Below, piece by piece: positions 8,221 through 15,994 of a stretch of DNA of 64,000 nt; position 1 is the stretch's first letter, and each line of letters opens with the position of its first letter. Made by a program: the position numbers and the translations under genes. The stretch comes from Streptomyces sclerotialus (GTDB lineage Bacteria > Actinomycetota > Actinomycetes > Streptomycetales > Streptomycetaceae). The stretch spans positions 124,001 to 188,000 of the forward strand of contig JODX01000009.1 of assembly GCA_000719105.1 (NCBI GenBank), given 5' to 3'. The notes below the pieces were generated by a model. It had not been told where the DNA came from and did no database searches. It saw only the letters and a list, made by a program, of their open reading frames with translations.

Positions 8221-9957
8221 ATGCCCGTACCCGTACCGCGGCAGAGGGTGACCCCGGCCGTGGAGAGTGGTCAGGCGCCCGCCGTGTCCGCACCGCCCGG
8301 CAGCCCTGCCGGACACCCGTCGCATCCGCCGGAAAGCCCGCCGAACAGCCCGCCGGGACAGCCCGGAGGACCGGCCGAAAGCCCGTCCGAACATCGCGGA
8401 GGCCCGTTCGGCACTCCGTCCGGTGGCGCGTCCGACGCCCCGTCCGGTGGTACATCCCGCGCCCCGTCCGCTGCTCCGCCCGGACGCGCTACAGAACCGG
8501 TCGACGACGGCCCGGCCCGACAGCTTCCAGGAGAGGGGGCGGACCCGAGCATGAACCTCCGGACCGCCGCCCCCGCCGACAGCGGCACCAACCTCACCGT
8601 GCTGCTGATCGAGGACGACCCGTCGGGCTCGCTCAGCGTGCCCGACCTGCTCGACTCCGCGGGCAGGCCGATCAAGGTGCGGACCGCCCGGAACCTCACC
8701 GAGGCCGAGCGGCTGCTCACCGACGACGTCCACTGCATCCTGCTCGATCTCGCACTGCCGGGCCCGGGCCAGGCGGCCGCCGGCTCCGCCCGGACACAGG
8801 GGTCCGCCGCCGGCGTACCCGCCGCCGAGGACGAGCTGGCCGTGCTCAAGCACGTGCTGCGGCTCGCGCCCCGGCACGCCGTTCTCGCGCTCACCGCGTC
8901 CGGCGACGCCGAGCGCGGCGCCGAGGCGGTGCGCGTCGGCGCCCAGGACTATCTCTTCCGCGACGAGCTGGACGCCCGGCTGCTCAGCCGGGCGATCCGG
9001 TACGCGGTGGAGCGGAAACGTTCCGACACGGCCGAGCGGCGGCTCACCGAGTCCCGGCTGCGCGCCCAGGAGAACGCCCGGCTGGAGCGCGGCCTGCTGC
9101 CCACGCCGCTGCTGGAGGGCTCCCCGCTGCGGTTCGCCGCCCGCTACCGCCCGGGCCGTTCCCGCGCACTGCTCGGCGGCGACTTCTACGACACCGTCCG
9201 CACCCCGGACGGCACCGTGCACGCCATGATCGGCGACGTCTGCGGACACGGGCCCGACGAGGCGGCGCTCGGCGTGGAGCTGCGGATCGCCTGGCGGGCG
9301 CTGACGTTCGCGGGGCTGAGCGGGGACGAACTGCTCTCCACGCTGCAACAGGTCCTGGAGCACGAGCGCGAGAACGACGAGATCTTCGCGACGCTCTGCA
9401 CGGTCGACATCGCGCCGGACGGCCGCAGCGCGGGCCTGTGCCTGGCCGGTCACCCGTCCCCGCTGATCGTCCGGCCCGGCCCCGCGCAGGCCGCGGCGGA
9501 CCAGCCGGAGGGCCCGCCGAAGCCGACTCCGGTGTCCCTGGCGGAGCCGGTGTCCCTGTCCCTCGGGGAGCCGGTGTCCCTCACGGACCCGGTGTCCCTC
9601 GCGGAGCCGGTGTCCCTCACGGACCCGGTGGCCGAGCTGCTGCCGTACGACAACAACGGCCCTGCCCTCGGCCTGCTGCCGAACGCCCGCTGGCCGCGCA
9701 CACAGATCGAACTGGGCGGCTCCTGGAGCCTGATGCTCTACACGGACGGCCTGATCGAGGGCCACGTCGGGGACAGCGGGGACCGCCTCGGCCAGGACGG
9801 CATGGTGGATCTGGTCCGCCGGCTGCTCGCGCAGGGCCTGGGCGGCGAGGAGCTGCTGCGGGCCGCCGTGAGCGAGGCCCGCGACCTCAACGGCGGCGAA
9901 CTGACGGACGACGTGGCGGTACTGCTGCTGGACCGGGAGCCGGGCCTGGAGGGCTGA
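8221..9957 (+). CDS. Response-regulator receiver fused to PP2C/SpoIIE-type phosphatase
   Basis: A 578-residue RsbU/RsbP-like signalling phosphatase that would dephosphorylate an anti-anti-sigma factor or similar partner. Order: Pro/Ser/Gly-rich N-terminus (1-115), receiver domain (about 125-260) with acidic pair EDD 131-133, phospho-acceptor Asp176 in LLDLALPG and LALTASG, a helical linker (about 265-300), and a PP2C-like domain (about 310-575) with GGDFYDTV, GDVCGHGPDEAAL and DDVAVLLL metal-site motifs. The receiver has YLFRDEL where the conserved Lys of DYLxK is expected, so Lys is replaced by Arg. The phosphatase domain is interrupted by a run of PVSL repeats. ATG 8221 follows GGAAGGAA; the ATG at 8551 is an alternative that would omit the low-complexity tail. 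Confidence 0.88.
   Translation: MPVPVPRQRVTPAVESGQAPAVSAPPGSPAGHPSHPPESPPNSPPGQPGGPAESPSEHRGGPFGTPSGGASDAPSGGTSRAPSAAPPGRATEPVDDGPARQLPGEGADPSMNLRTAAPADSGTNLTVLLIEDDPSGSLSVPDLLDSAGRPIKVRTARNLTEAERLLTDDVHCILLDLALPGPGQAAAGSARTQGSAAGVPAAEDELAVLKHVLRLAPRHAVLALTASGDAERGAEAVRVGAQDYLFRDELDARLLSRAIRYAVERKRSDTAERRLTESRLRAQENARLERGLLPTPLLEGSPLRFAARYRPGRSRALLGGDFYDTVRTPDGTVHAMIGDVCGHGPDEAALGVELRIAWRALTFAGLSGDELLSTLQQVLEHERENDEIFATLCTVDIAPDGRSAGLCLAGHPSPLIVRPGPAQAAADQPEGPPKPTPVSLAEPVSLSLGEPVSLTDPVSLAEPVSLTDPVAELLPYDNNGPALGLLPNARWPRTQIELGGSWSLMLYTDGLIEGHVGDSGDRLGQDGMVDLVRRLLAQGLGGEELLRAAVSEARDLNGGELTDDVAVLLLDREPGLEG
9529..9630 (+). repeat. In-frame tandem repeat coding for PVSL-(A/T/SLG)-(E/D) units
   Basis: About five consecutive units of 18-24 bases, each containing CCGGTGTCCCT, encode a (PVSLAE/PVSLTD) series inside the phosphatase domain. 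The unit length is a multiple of three, so changes in copy number keep the frame. It sits between the KPTP linker and VAELLPYDNNGPALG, i.e. in a surface loop of the PP2C fold. Confidence 0.85.
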
Positions 9958-9958
9958 G

Positions 9959-9978
9959 CCACCGCCCGTGGGCGGTGG
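9959..9978 (+). terminator. Hairpin after the phosphatase gene
   Basis: CCACCGCCC-GT-GGGCGGTGG, a perfect 9-bp stem directly after the stop codon. There is no T run, as is usual for Streptomyces terminators. Confidence 0.6.
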
Positions 9979-10016
9979 CGGTCGTTCCGCGCGCCGGGGC
10001 GGCCGTGGCCTGCGAC

Positions 10017-10388
10017 CTAGCGACCGCCGTTGTACGGCCCGTACGGTCCGTCGCTGCTGGAGCCCCGGCGGCCGCGGCCGCCGCCGGAGACCTGCCGGAG
10101 CGCGGGCCGGACGTCGACGAAGAAGACGATCGTCGCGATGAGGCCCGCGATCTGCAGGAAGAGGAACGGCACGAAGACGTTCACGGCGACCGTGACACCC
10201 AGGATGATCAGCCAGAACATCTTGCTCTGCTTGTCGGCGGCGCGATACGCGTCCTCGCGCGCCAGCGCGGCCATCACCAGCGCCACCACCGCGAGCACCA
10301 GCATGGCGGTGAACAGCAGCCACATGAAGCCACCGAATGCCGTCAGGAGCACAACACCCACCACCCGATCGAGTCGTCTTACGGCCAC
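10017..10388 (-). CDS. DUF2516 family membrane protein
   Basis: A small membrane protein of up to 123 residues in the DUF2516 family. Two or three hydrophobic helices are visible (GGFMWLLFTAMLVLAVVALVMAAL; FWLIILGVTVAVNVFVPFLFLQIAGLIATIVFFV, here given in parts as MFWLIILGVTVAVNVF and LQIAGLIATIVFFVDV), separated by the polar REDAYRAADKQSK. The tail is Gly/Arg/Ser-rich. The GTG at 10388 is the most upstream start; the internal GTG at 10352 fits the family's short N-terminus and the GGGTGGTGGG before it better. No function is established for the family. It follows the hbhA-like gene on the same strand but behind a strong hairpin. Confidence 0.85.
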   Translation of the reverse strand: MAVRRLDRVVGVVLLTAFGGFMWLLFTAMLVLAVVALVMAALAREDAYRAADKQSKMFWLIILGVTVAVNVFVPFLFLQIAGLIATIVFFVDVRPALRQVSGGGRGRRGSSSDGPYGPYNGGR

Positions 10389-10398
10389 CGTACCCGGA

Positions 10399-10436
10399 GA
10401 ACGGGCCGGGGCATCCTAGAGTGCCCCGGCCCGTTC
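10399..10436. terminator. Strong hairpin between the hbhA-like and DUF2516 genes
   Basis: A perfect 15-bp stem (arms GAACGGGCCGGGGCA and TGCCCCGGCCCGTTC) with an 8-base loop TCCTAGAG. It probably terminates the XRE/hbhA-like transcript, which runs on the minus strand. Confidence 0.75.
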
Positions 10437-10500
10437 CAGAAGTACGCCTGCCGCGCCCCGGCCACAGGGCCACCCGCCGATCCGCGGCCGCCACGCCGTT

Positions 10501-10560
10501 CCGCAGCCGCAGCCGCAGCCGCAACCGCAACCGCAACCGCAACCGCAACCGCAACCGCAA
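10501..10560. repeat. Hexanucleotide microsatellite (CCGCAG)3(CCGCAA)7
   Basis: Ten perfect tandem copies of a six-base unit, three CCGCAG then seven CCGCAA, filling 60 bases. It lies in the 3' untranslated region between the stop of the hbhA-like gene (10602) and the hairpin at 10399-10436. Confidence 0.95.
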
Positions 10561-10601
10561 TATCACCGGTCACCCGGACGGCCGCGACCGGACCACCCGG
10601 G

Positions 10602-11252
10602 TCACTTCGCCGACGGAGTCGTCTTCTTGGCGGTCGTCTTCTTGGCGGCCGGGGCCTTCTTCGCCGGCGCGGGCTTCTTGGCCGCCGTGGCGGGGGTGGA
10701 CGCGGTCTTGGACTCGGCGGTGCCGGCCGGCTTCTCCTCCTCCTTGTTGACCTCGGCCTGCTTCGCCTCCGGCTCGACGGCGATCGCGAGCTCCTCGATC
10801 TCGTCCGCGGCCTCGCCGCGCCACTGCCGCACGGCCTGCTCGCCGTGCTCGGCGACCTTCTCGTAGGTCTCCCGGGCCTTCACGGCGTACTCGGCGGCGA
10901 CGCCCACCCCGCGCAGCGCCAGGTCCTGGGCGGTCTCGCCGAACTTCTTGAGGTCGGTGTCCAGGGTGCTGAGGAGCTCGTTGACCTTGGCCTGGAGGGT
11001 CTCCTGCGTCTCCTTGACGCGGGCGGCGGCCTTCTCCTGGGTCTCCTTGACCCGGGCGCTGGCCTTCTCCTGGACGGCCTTGGGGTCGGTGTTGCGTACG
11101 GCCTCGATCCGGGCCGGCGCCTCGGCGCGCAGCTGCTCCACCAGGTGCGGCACCTTCTTGGCCTGCTGGATGGCCAGGTCGGCGGTGCCGGCGGCGAAGT
11201 AGAGCGGGGTCGGGTCGCTGAAGGTCTTGCGCAGATCGTCGGTGATGGCCAT
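10602..11252 (-). CDS. Heparin-binding haemagglutinin (HbhA)-like protein
   Basis: A 216-residue, highly helical protein resembling mycobacterial HbhA. The N-terminus MAITDDLRKTFSDPTPLYFAAGTAD matches the family, with a short membrane-like segment. The middle is a coiled coil with a direct repeat of ARVKETQEK units (about 64-85), and the C-terminus is built of Lys/Ala/Pro repeats (AAKKPAPAKKAPAAKK) that bind polyanions in HbhA. In Streptomyces the role is not adhesion to host cells and is unresolved; lipid or DNA association is possible. ATG 11252 follows GGGAGGA. The XRE regulator gene lies 102 bases upstream on the same strand and may be cotranscribed with it. Confidence 0.85.
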   Translation of the reverse strand: MAITDDLRKTFSDPTPLYFAAGTADLAIQQAKKVPHLVEQLRAEAPARIEAVRNTDPKAVQEKASARVKETQEKAAARVKETQETLQAKVNELLSTLDTDLKKFGETAQDLALRGVGVAAEYAVKARETYEKVAEHGEQAVRQWRGEAADEIEELAIAVEPEAKQAEVNKEEEKPAGTAESKTASTPATAAKKPAPAKKAPAAKKTTAKKTTPSAK

Positions 11253-11354
11253 GGTGATGGTCCTCCCGGATTGGCTTTCGACTGAGGGTTTCGGGATGGT
11301 GCGCGGTGACCGCCGTACCGCCCTGTGCGTCATCGGGTCGTCGGGGCGTCGGGG

Positions 11355-11870
11355 TCAGCTGGCCGTCTGCTGCGGACCGGCATCGCTCCCGCCGTCCGCG
11401 CGGGGGCCGGGACCGGCGGTGCCGGTGTCCTGGACGGCGCGTATGTCCGTACGCACGCCCTCCCCTTCCTGGACGTCCTCGGCTTCCTGGACGTCCTCGT
11501 CCGTTTCCCGCCGGGCACCGTCGAACCCGTTCTCCTTGCGGAACGACTCGTAGATCTGGAGCAGCACCTGCTTCTGCCGTTCGTTGAGCGTCGGGTCGGC
11601 GAGTATCACGGCGCGCGTCTCCACCTCGTCGCGATCCCGCTCGGCGTCGAGGATGCCGGCGCGCACGTACAGCGTCTCGGCGGAGATCCGCAGCGCCTTG
11701 GCGACCTGCTGCAGCACCTCCGCGCTGGGCTTGCGCAGCCCGCGCTCGATCTGGCTCAGATACGGATTGGACACCCCGGCGGCGTCGGCGAGCTGCCTCA
11801 GCGAGAGCTGCGCGTTTCGCCGCTGCTCGCGGAGGTACTCACCGAGATTGCCGACGTTGAGCGATGCCAT
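11355..11870 (-). CDS. XRE-family regulator with acidic tail
   Basis: A 171-residue regulator. Residues about 8-65 form a clear XRE helix-turn-helix (YLREQRRNAQLSLRQLADAAG and NPYLSQIERGLRKPSAEVL). A second helical part follows (ILADPTLNERQKQVLLQIYESFRKENGF), then an acidic Glu/Asp/Val-rich tail with repeated EDVQE. ATG 11870 was chosen because it directly begins the conserved MASLNVGNLGEYLREQ and because a 12-bp perfect inverted repeat lies 27-54 bases upstream, which would be inside the coding region of a longer version. The gene precedes the hbhA-like gene and probably regulates itself. Confidence 0.88.
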   Translation of the reverse strand: MASLNVGNLGEYLREQRRNAQLSLRQLADAAGVSNPYLSQIERGLRKPSAEVLQQVAKALRISAETLYVRAGILDAERDRDEVETRAVILADPTLNERQKQVLLQIYESFRKENGFDGARRETDEDVQEAEDVQEGEGVRTDIRAVQDTGTAGPGPRADGGSDAGPQQTAS

Positions 11871-11896
11871 GACTCCACCATGCCCCACCCCCGCTA

Positions 11897-11924
11897 ACTT
11901 TTGCAAGCGACTGCTTGCAAAAGT
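11897..11924. promoter_or_regulatory. Perfect 12-bp inverted repeat, likely autoregulatory operator of the XRE gene
   Basis: ACTTTTGCAAGC-GACT-GCTTGCAAAAGT, a perfect palindrome with a 4-base centre located 27 bases before the ATG at 11870. It is AT-richer than its surroundings and shows the size and symmetry of an XRE/cI-type operator. The Tn7-like element begins only about 20 bases beyond it. Confidence 0.75.
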
Positions 11925-11958
11925 GTGCTGAGTCGCACGCTCTCTGTCACACGCTTCT

Positions 11959-12070
11959 CGGTCGTTCTGAACCATCTGGCTGTTCGTCTCAGTCAATGTC
12001 GGCCAACTGCTGTGCTGTCTCGGTCTTCTGACCCACTACGTTGGGTTGCTCCCTACGGTCGTTCTGGCGG
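11959..12070. repeat. Three left-end repeats, probable transposase-binding sites
   Basis: CGGTCGTTCTGAACC starts at 11959, CGGTCTTCTGACCC at 12021 and CGGTCGTTCTGGCGG at 12056, all in the same orientation just before the TnsA gene. Multiple short direct repeats in each end are characteristic of TnsB-type transposases. Confidence 0.55.
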
Positions 12071-12088
12071 ATCAGCACCAGGTGAGCG

Positions 12089-12877
12089 GTGGTGACGGTG
12101 GACGCAGAGGACTTCTGTCTGGAGTACGTCGATGCTCTGGGACGGGTACGTCGGGGCCCGCTTGAGGTGATGTGGTCCGCCCGTTTCGAGAATGGGGGCC
12201 CGGTACGCGGTTTCCCGTCGTTCAAGGGACAACGGAATTTCACGGGCCGGTACTGGGCGGCGACGGGCACCACGCACGTGGGCTACGAGTCCTGGCTGGA
12301 GCGGGACCATGCCATGCACCTGGACTTTGACCGGCGGGTGACCGAGGTGGTGTCCCAGCCGTTCCGGCTCTCCTGGCGGCCCGTCAGCAGCAGAGGCCGG
12401 GTCAGGCATACGCCGGACTATTTCGTACGCCACCACGACGGCAGCGTACTGGTGGTGGATGTGCGCCCGGACGAACGGATCGAGCCGGACGACGCAGCAA
12501 AGTTCACAGCGACAGCGGTGGCCTGCGGCCGGATCGGCTGGGGCTATCAGCGGCTCGGCGTTCTGGATCCGGTCTTGTCAGCAAATCTGCGCTGGCTGGC
12601 GGGCTACCGGCATCCGCGGGTGATGTGTGAGCCGGTAGCTGCTGCTCTGCGGGTGGTCTTCGCCGAGGCGCGCGGTCTGCTGCACGGAGTGCGGGAGGTT
12701 GGCGATCCGATCGGCGTGCTGCCGGTGCTCTTTCACCTGCTCTGGCGCCAGGACCTCGTTGTCGACGTACGGGCCGAGCTGCTGTCGGCGGCCACCCTGG
12801 TGGGCCCGGCCTCGGAGACCGTCGGGGCGGAGGTGGGTTGCGGTGGCGTCACGTCCACGCTTGTTGTCGGTGGGTGA
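12089..12877 (+). CDS. tnsA: TnsA-like endonuclease of the Tn7-like element
   Basis: A 262-residue TnsA homologue that would cut the 5' ends of the transposon and allow cut-and-paste movement. The N-terminal part carries the restriction-enzyme-like core: Glu67 in VGYESWLERDHAM, Asp110 in RHTPDYFVR and Asp124-Val-Arg126 in LVVDVRPDERI, which takes the place of the usual D-x-K. The remainder (about 150-262) is helical, as expected for the TnsC-contacting domain. The GTG at 12089 is the likely start. The 3' end overlaps tnsB by 35 bases. The Arg in place of Lys is the main deviation from the Tn7 enzyme. Confidence 0.85.
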   Translation: MVTVDAEDFCLEYVDALGRVRRGPLEVMWSARFENGGPVRGFPSFKGQRNFTGRYWAATGTTHVGYESWLERDHAMHLDFDRRVTEVVSQPFRLSWRPVSSRGRVRHTPDYFVRHHDGSVLVVDVRPDERIEPDDAAKFTATAVACGRIGWGYQRLGVLDPVLSANLRWLAGYRHPRVMCEPVAAALRVVFAEARGLLHGVREVGDPIGVLPVLFHLLWRQDLVVDVRAELLSAATLVGPASETVGAEVGCGGVTSTLVVGG

Positions 12878-14864
12878 TCGGGTTCGTTTTGACGGGCGAG
12901 AGCAGACCGTGGCCGCACTGTCCGGTTCGTCGGTACGGCTGGTTGATGATGCCCCGGCTGCCAGCGTGGTGCTGCTGGGCCATTTGCTGGCTGCGGATGG
13001 GTTCGAGGTGCTCAGCACGGGGCTTGAGCGTCCGCCACTGCCGGAGCCTGGAGTGCTGGCGGGCCTGTCAGCCGAGGCAGCGGAGCGAGTCGAGTGGTGG
13101 GAACGGCATCTGACGGAGCTGCTGACCGGACGGCCGTCCGGCGATCTGGACGGCACTGTCCGTGCCGAGTACGACCCGGCAGTGCACTCTCTGCGGCAAA
13201 GGGAGCTGACCAAACTCGCTGAACTCCACGCCTGTGGTGAGGAGATGGCCTTGAGCACGCTGCGGCGGATGCGGACCCGGTTCGAGAGCCAGGGGCTGAC
13301 TGGGTTGGTGGACGGGCGGCTGCGCAAGCCGTCGACCGCGACAGGCCGGACCGATGCACGGGTCGTGGCCGCGATCGAGCACGTGGTGGCCGCGCAAGCC
13401 GAGCGGTCCACGGTGTCTGGGCGGGTACTGATGCGGCGGGTCGAGCGGATGTTGGCCGCCGAGCACGGCGAGGGGGCGGTGGCGTTGCCGTCGCGGGCCA
13501 CGTTCTACCGGCTGCTGGAGGCGGTCTCGACCGGGCGGCACACGCTGGGCTCAGCCCGTACGCGCCGCTCCCTGGCCAAGCAGCCGTCGCGGATGTTCGG
13601 GCAGTTGACGGCCGCACGGCCGGGCGAGGTGATGGAGATCGACTCCACACCGTTGGACGTGCTGGTCGTCCATGACGATGGCGAGGTGGACACCTGCGAG
13701 CTGACGGGGTTAGTGGACGTGTCCACCCGGACGCTGGCCGCAGTGGTGCTACGGCCGTCGACCAAGGCGGTGGATGCTGCGCTGCTGCTGGCGCGGGCGA
13801 TGACGCCGGAGCCGATGCGGCCCGGCTGGGCGGACGCTCTGAGTATGTCGCGTTCGGTGTTGCCGCACGCCTCGCTGCTGTCGCTGGACGATCGGCTGGC
13901 CAAGGCCGCGGCGGTGCCGGTGATCACACCGGAGACGGTCGTCAGCGATCACGGGAAGGCGTTCTTCTCCGACACCTTCCGTCACGCCTGCCGGTCGCTG
14001 GGGATCTCCTTCCAGCCCGCTCACCAGGACACTCCGACCGACCGGCCGCACATCGAACGCACCCTGGGGTCGGTGGCGACGATGTTCGCCCAGCACGTCG
14101 CCGGTCACAAGGGCCGCAGCGCCGAGATGCGGGGCAGGGACCCCGCCGGGGAGGCGGTCTGGTCGGTGCACCAGCTCCAGGAAATGCTTCAGGAGTGGGT
14201 GATCGCCGTCTGGCAGAACCATCCGCACGAGGGGCTGCGGGACCCACTGATGGCCGGACGACCGCTGAGCCCGAACGAGAAGTACGCCGCGTTGGTGTCG
14301 GCGGCCGGATACGTTCCCGTCGCGCTCAGCTCACAGGAGTACATCCAGCTGATGCCCTGCGAGTGGCGGGTGATCGGGCCCAGCGGTGTCCGGATCAATA
14401 ACCGGACCTATGACTCGCCGGCTCTCTGCCCCTATCGGCGCCAGCCCTCGGGCACCGGGCCGGACGGCCGCCGCTGGAAGGTGCACTACGACCCTTACGA
14501 CATCTCCCGTGTCTGGGTACGCAATCACCGCGGCGAGGGCTGGTTCACAGCGGTCTGGCGGCACTTGCGCACGGCTCCGGTCCCGATGGGCGAACTCGTC
14601 TGGAACCGGGCCCGTCAGGTGCTGAGCGAGCGCCAGCAGCGCAAGCCAGACGAGACTACGGTCGCCCAGGCCGCGGCGGAACTGCTCGACCGGGCGGCCG
14701 ACGGCCCCGAACAGCCCCCTGCTCGCCGCCGCGGGGCGAGTCGGCCCGGTGAGCGCCGTGACCGCAGGGTCGCTGCCCGCACCCGGGCCACCAGCGAGCG
14801 CGCCTGGCCTCGGCCCGAACCGCAACCTGGACACCAGGAGACACCCCGAACGATTTCTGATTAA
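12843..14864 (+). CDS. tnsB: TnsB-like DDE transposase (Mu/TniA type)
   Basis: A 673-residue transposase that would bind the transposon ends and join the 3' ends to target DNA. Order: N-terminal domain and helix-turn-helix (about 95-170; STLRRMRTRFESQGLTGLVD is given here as STLRRMRTRFE), rve/DDE domain (about 255-420) with Asp267 in VMEIDSTPLD, Asp369 in TVVSDHGKAFFS and Glu405 in RPHIERTLGS, then the Mu-transposase C-terminal beta-barrel (about 480-590) and a basic, disordered tail that probably binds the ATPase. GTG 12843 is preceded by GGAGG and starts inside tnsA, which implies translational coupling. The catalytic triad is complete, so the enzyme may be active. Confidence 0.92.
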   Translation: MASRPRLLSVGDRVRFDGREQTVAALSGSSVRLVDDAPAASVVLLGHLLAADGFEVLSTGLERPPLPEPGVLAGLSAEAAERVEWWERHLTELLTGRPSGDLDGTVRAEYDPAVHSLRQRELTKLAELHACGEEMALSTLRRMRTRFESQGLTGLVDGRLRKPSTATGRTDARVVAAIEHVVAAQAERSTVSGRVLMRRVERMLAAEHGEGAVALPSRATFYRLLEAVSTGRHTLGSARTRRSLAKQPSRMFGQLTAARPGEVMEIDSTPLDVLVVHDDGEVDTCELTGLVDVSTRTLAAVVLRPSTKAVDAALLLARAMTPEPMRPGWADALSMSRSVLPHASLLSLDDRLAKAAAVPVITPETVVSDHGKAFFSDTFRHACRSLGISFQPAHQDTPTDRPHIERTLGSVATMFAQHVAGHKGRSAEMRGRDPAGEAVWSVHQLQEMLQEWVIAVWQNHPHEGLRDPLMAGRPLSPNEKYAALVSAAGYVPVALSSQEYIQLMPCEWRVIGPSGVRINNRTYDSPALCPYRRQPSGTGPDGRRWKVHYDPYDISRVWVRNHRGEGWFTAVWRHLRTAPVPMGELVWNRARQVLSERQQRKPDETTVAQAAAELLDRAADGPEQPPARRRGASRPGERRDRRVAARTRATSERAWPRPEPQPGHQETPRTISD

Positions 14865-14947
14865 TCCGAAGAGACCGGTGAAAAAGGGGAGTTGGCCAAG
14901 GTGGTGCCGCTTGGCATCTTCGATGCCCGCGAGGAGGCGAAACGACG

Positions 14948-15994
14948 ATGGTGAGCTCCGCTGCCGCAGGCGGACCGGCCTTCGCGACCGGAGAACGCAT
15001 CGAACCGCCGACGACCTTGGCCGGGTGGCGGCGCTTCGTTGAGAAAGACCCGGCCACCTTCAAGCTCGCCAACCCACAGCGCTGGGAGGCCATGAGCGAC
15101 CGCAAGCGCGACTTCTACGATGAGCGGCGCATTGACTACCACTCCGAACTTCAGGTCGTACGGACCTCCACCGTTCAAGAGGTCGCCCATCAGGGGCAGT
15201 TGCTGACCCTCTTGAACCGGCGTGAGCACGGAGCCCGACGAGGTCTGATCGTCTCGGGCGAACGGACCACCGGGAAGACCACAGCATTACGACAGCTCGG
15301 CCGTCTCCATGAACTCCGCATCCGGCAGCGCAATCCCCGCGGGAGACGAATCCCGGTGGTCTATGTCACCGCCCCTCCGAAGGGTTCGCCCCGCAAACTC
15401 GCGATCGAGTTCGCCCGCTTCCTCGGTCTTCCGGTGATCTCCCCCCGGCACAACACCGTCGACATCACCAGCACGGTCTGCCAAGTACTGATCGAGGCTC
15501 GCACTGACCTGGTTCTGGTCGACGGGATCCATCTGATGAACCTGGCCACCACTGCGGGCGAGGAACTCTCCGACCACCTCAAGTACTTCACCGAGCACCA
15601 TCCCGCCACCTTCGCCTATGCAGGCATCGACGTTGAGCACTCCGGTCTGTTCACGGGCATCCGAGGTGGCCAGATCGCCGGTCGTTGCGTACTTCTTCGC
15701 ACTGGGCCCTTCTCCAAGAACTCCGAGTGGGAAGGTCTGGTGGCCCAGATGGAAGCCACACTCCGCCTGCACCACCACAAACCCGGCACCGTGACACGAC
15801 TGCACGACTATCTGCACCAGCGCACCGGCGGCATGATCGGTAGCCTCTCCCACCTGATCCGGGCCGCGGCCATCTCCTCGATCCTCGATGGCAGCGATCG
15901 CATCACCCGCCGTCAGATGGATTCCATCCGTGTCGACCACGCCAGCGAAAGCGTCTTCCGCGGTGAGGCCCCCGATGGCGAAGCCACCAACTGA
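14948..15994 (+). CDS. tnsC: TnsC/TniB-like AAA+ ATPase
   Basis: A 348-residue ATPase that would polymerise on target DNA and link the targeting protein to the transposase. The Walker A is GERTTGKT (104-111). The Walker B strand reads DLVLVDGIHLM, so the acidic residue after Asp192 is Gly193 instead of Glu or Asp. Sensor-type residues follow in TFAYAGIDVEHSGLF and IRGGQIAGR. The N-terminal 95 residues resemble the TnsB-contacting extension of TniB proteins. The gene starts 83 bases after tnsB. The altered Walker B might slow hydrolysis or reflect a subfamily; comparison with relatives would decide. Confidence 0.9.
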   Translation: MVSSAAAGGPAFATGERIEPPTTLAGWRRFVEKDPATFKLANPQRWEAMSDRKRDFYDERRIDYHSELQVVRTSTVQEVAHQGQLLTLLNRREHGARRGLIVSGERTTGKTTALRQLGRLHELRIRQRNPRGRRIPVVYVTAPPKGSPRKLAIEFARFLGLPVISPRHNTVDITSTVCQVLIEARTDLVLVDGIHLMNLATTAGEELSDHLKYFTEHHPATFAYAGIDVEHSGLFTGIRGGQIAGRCVLLRTGPFSKNSEWEGLVAQMEATLRLHHHKPGTVTRLHDYLHQRTGGMIGSLSHLIRAAAISSILDGSDRITRRQMDSIRVDHASESVFRGEAPDGEATN

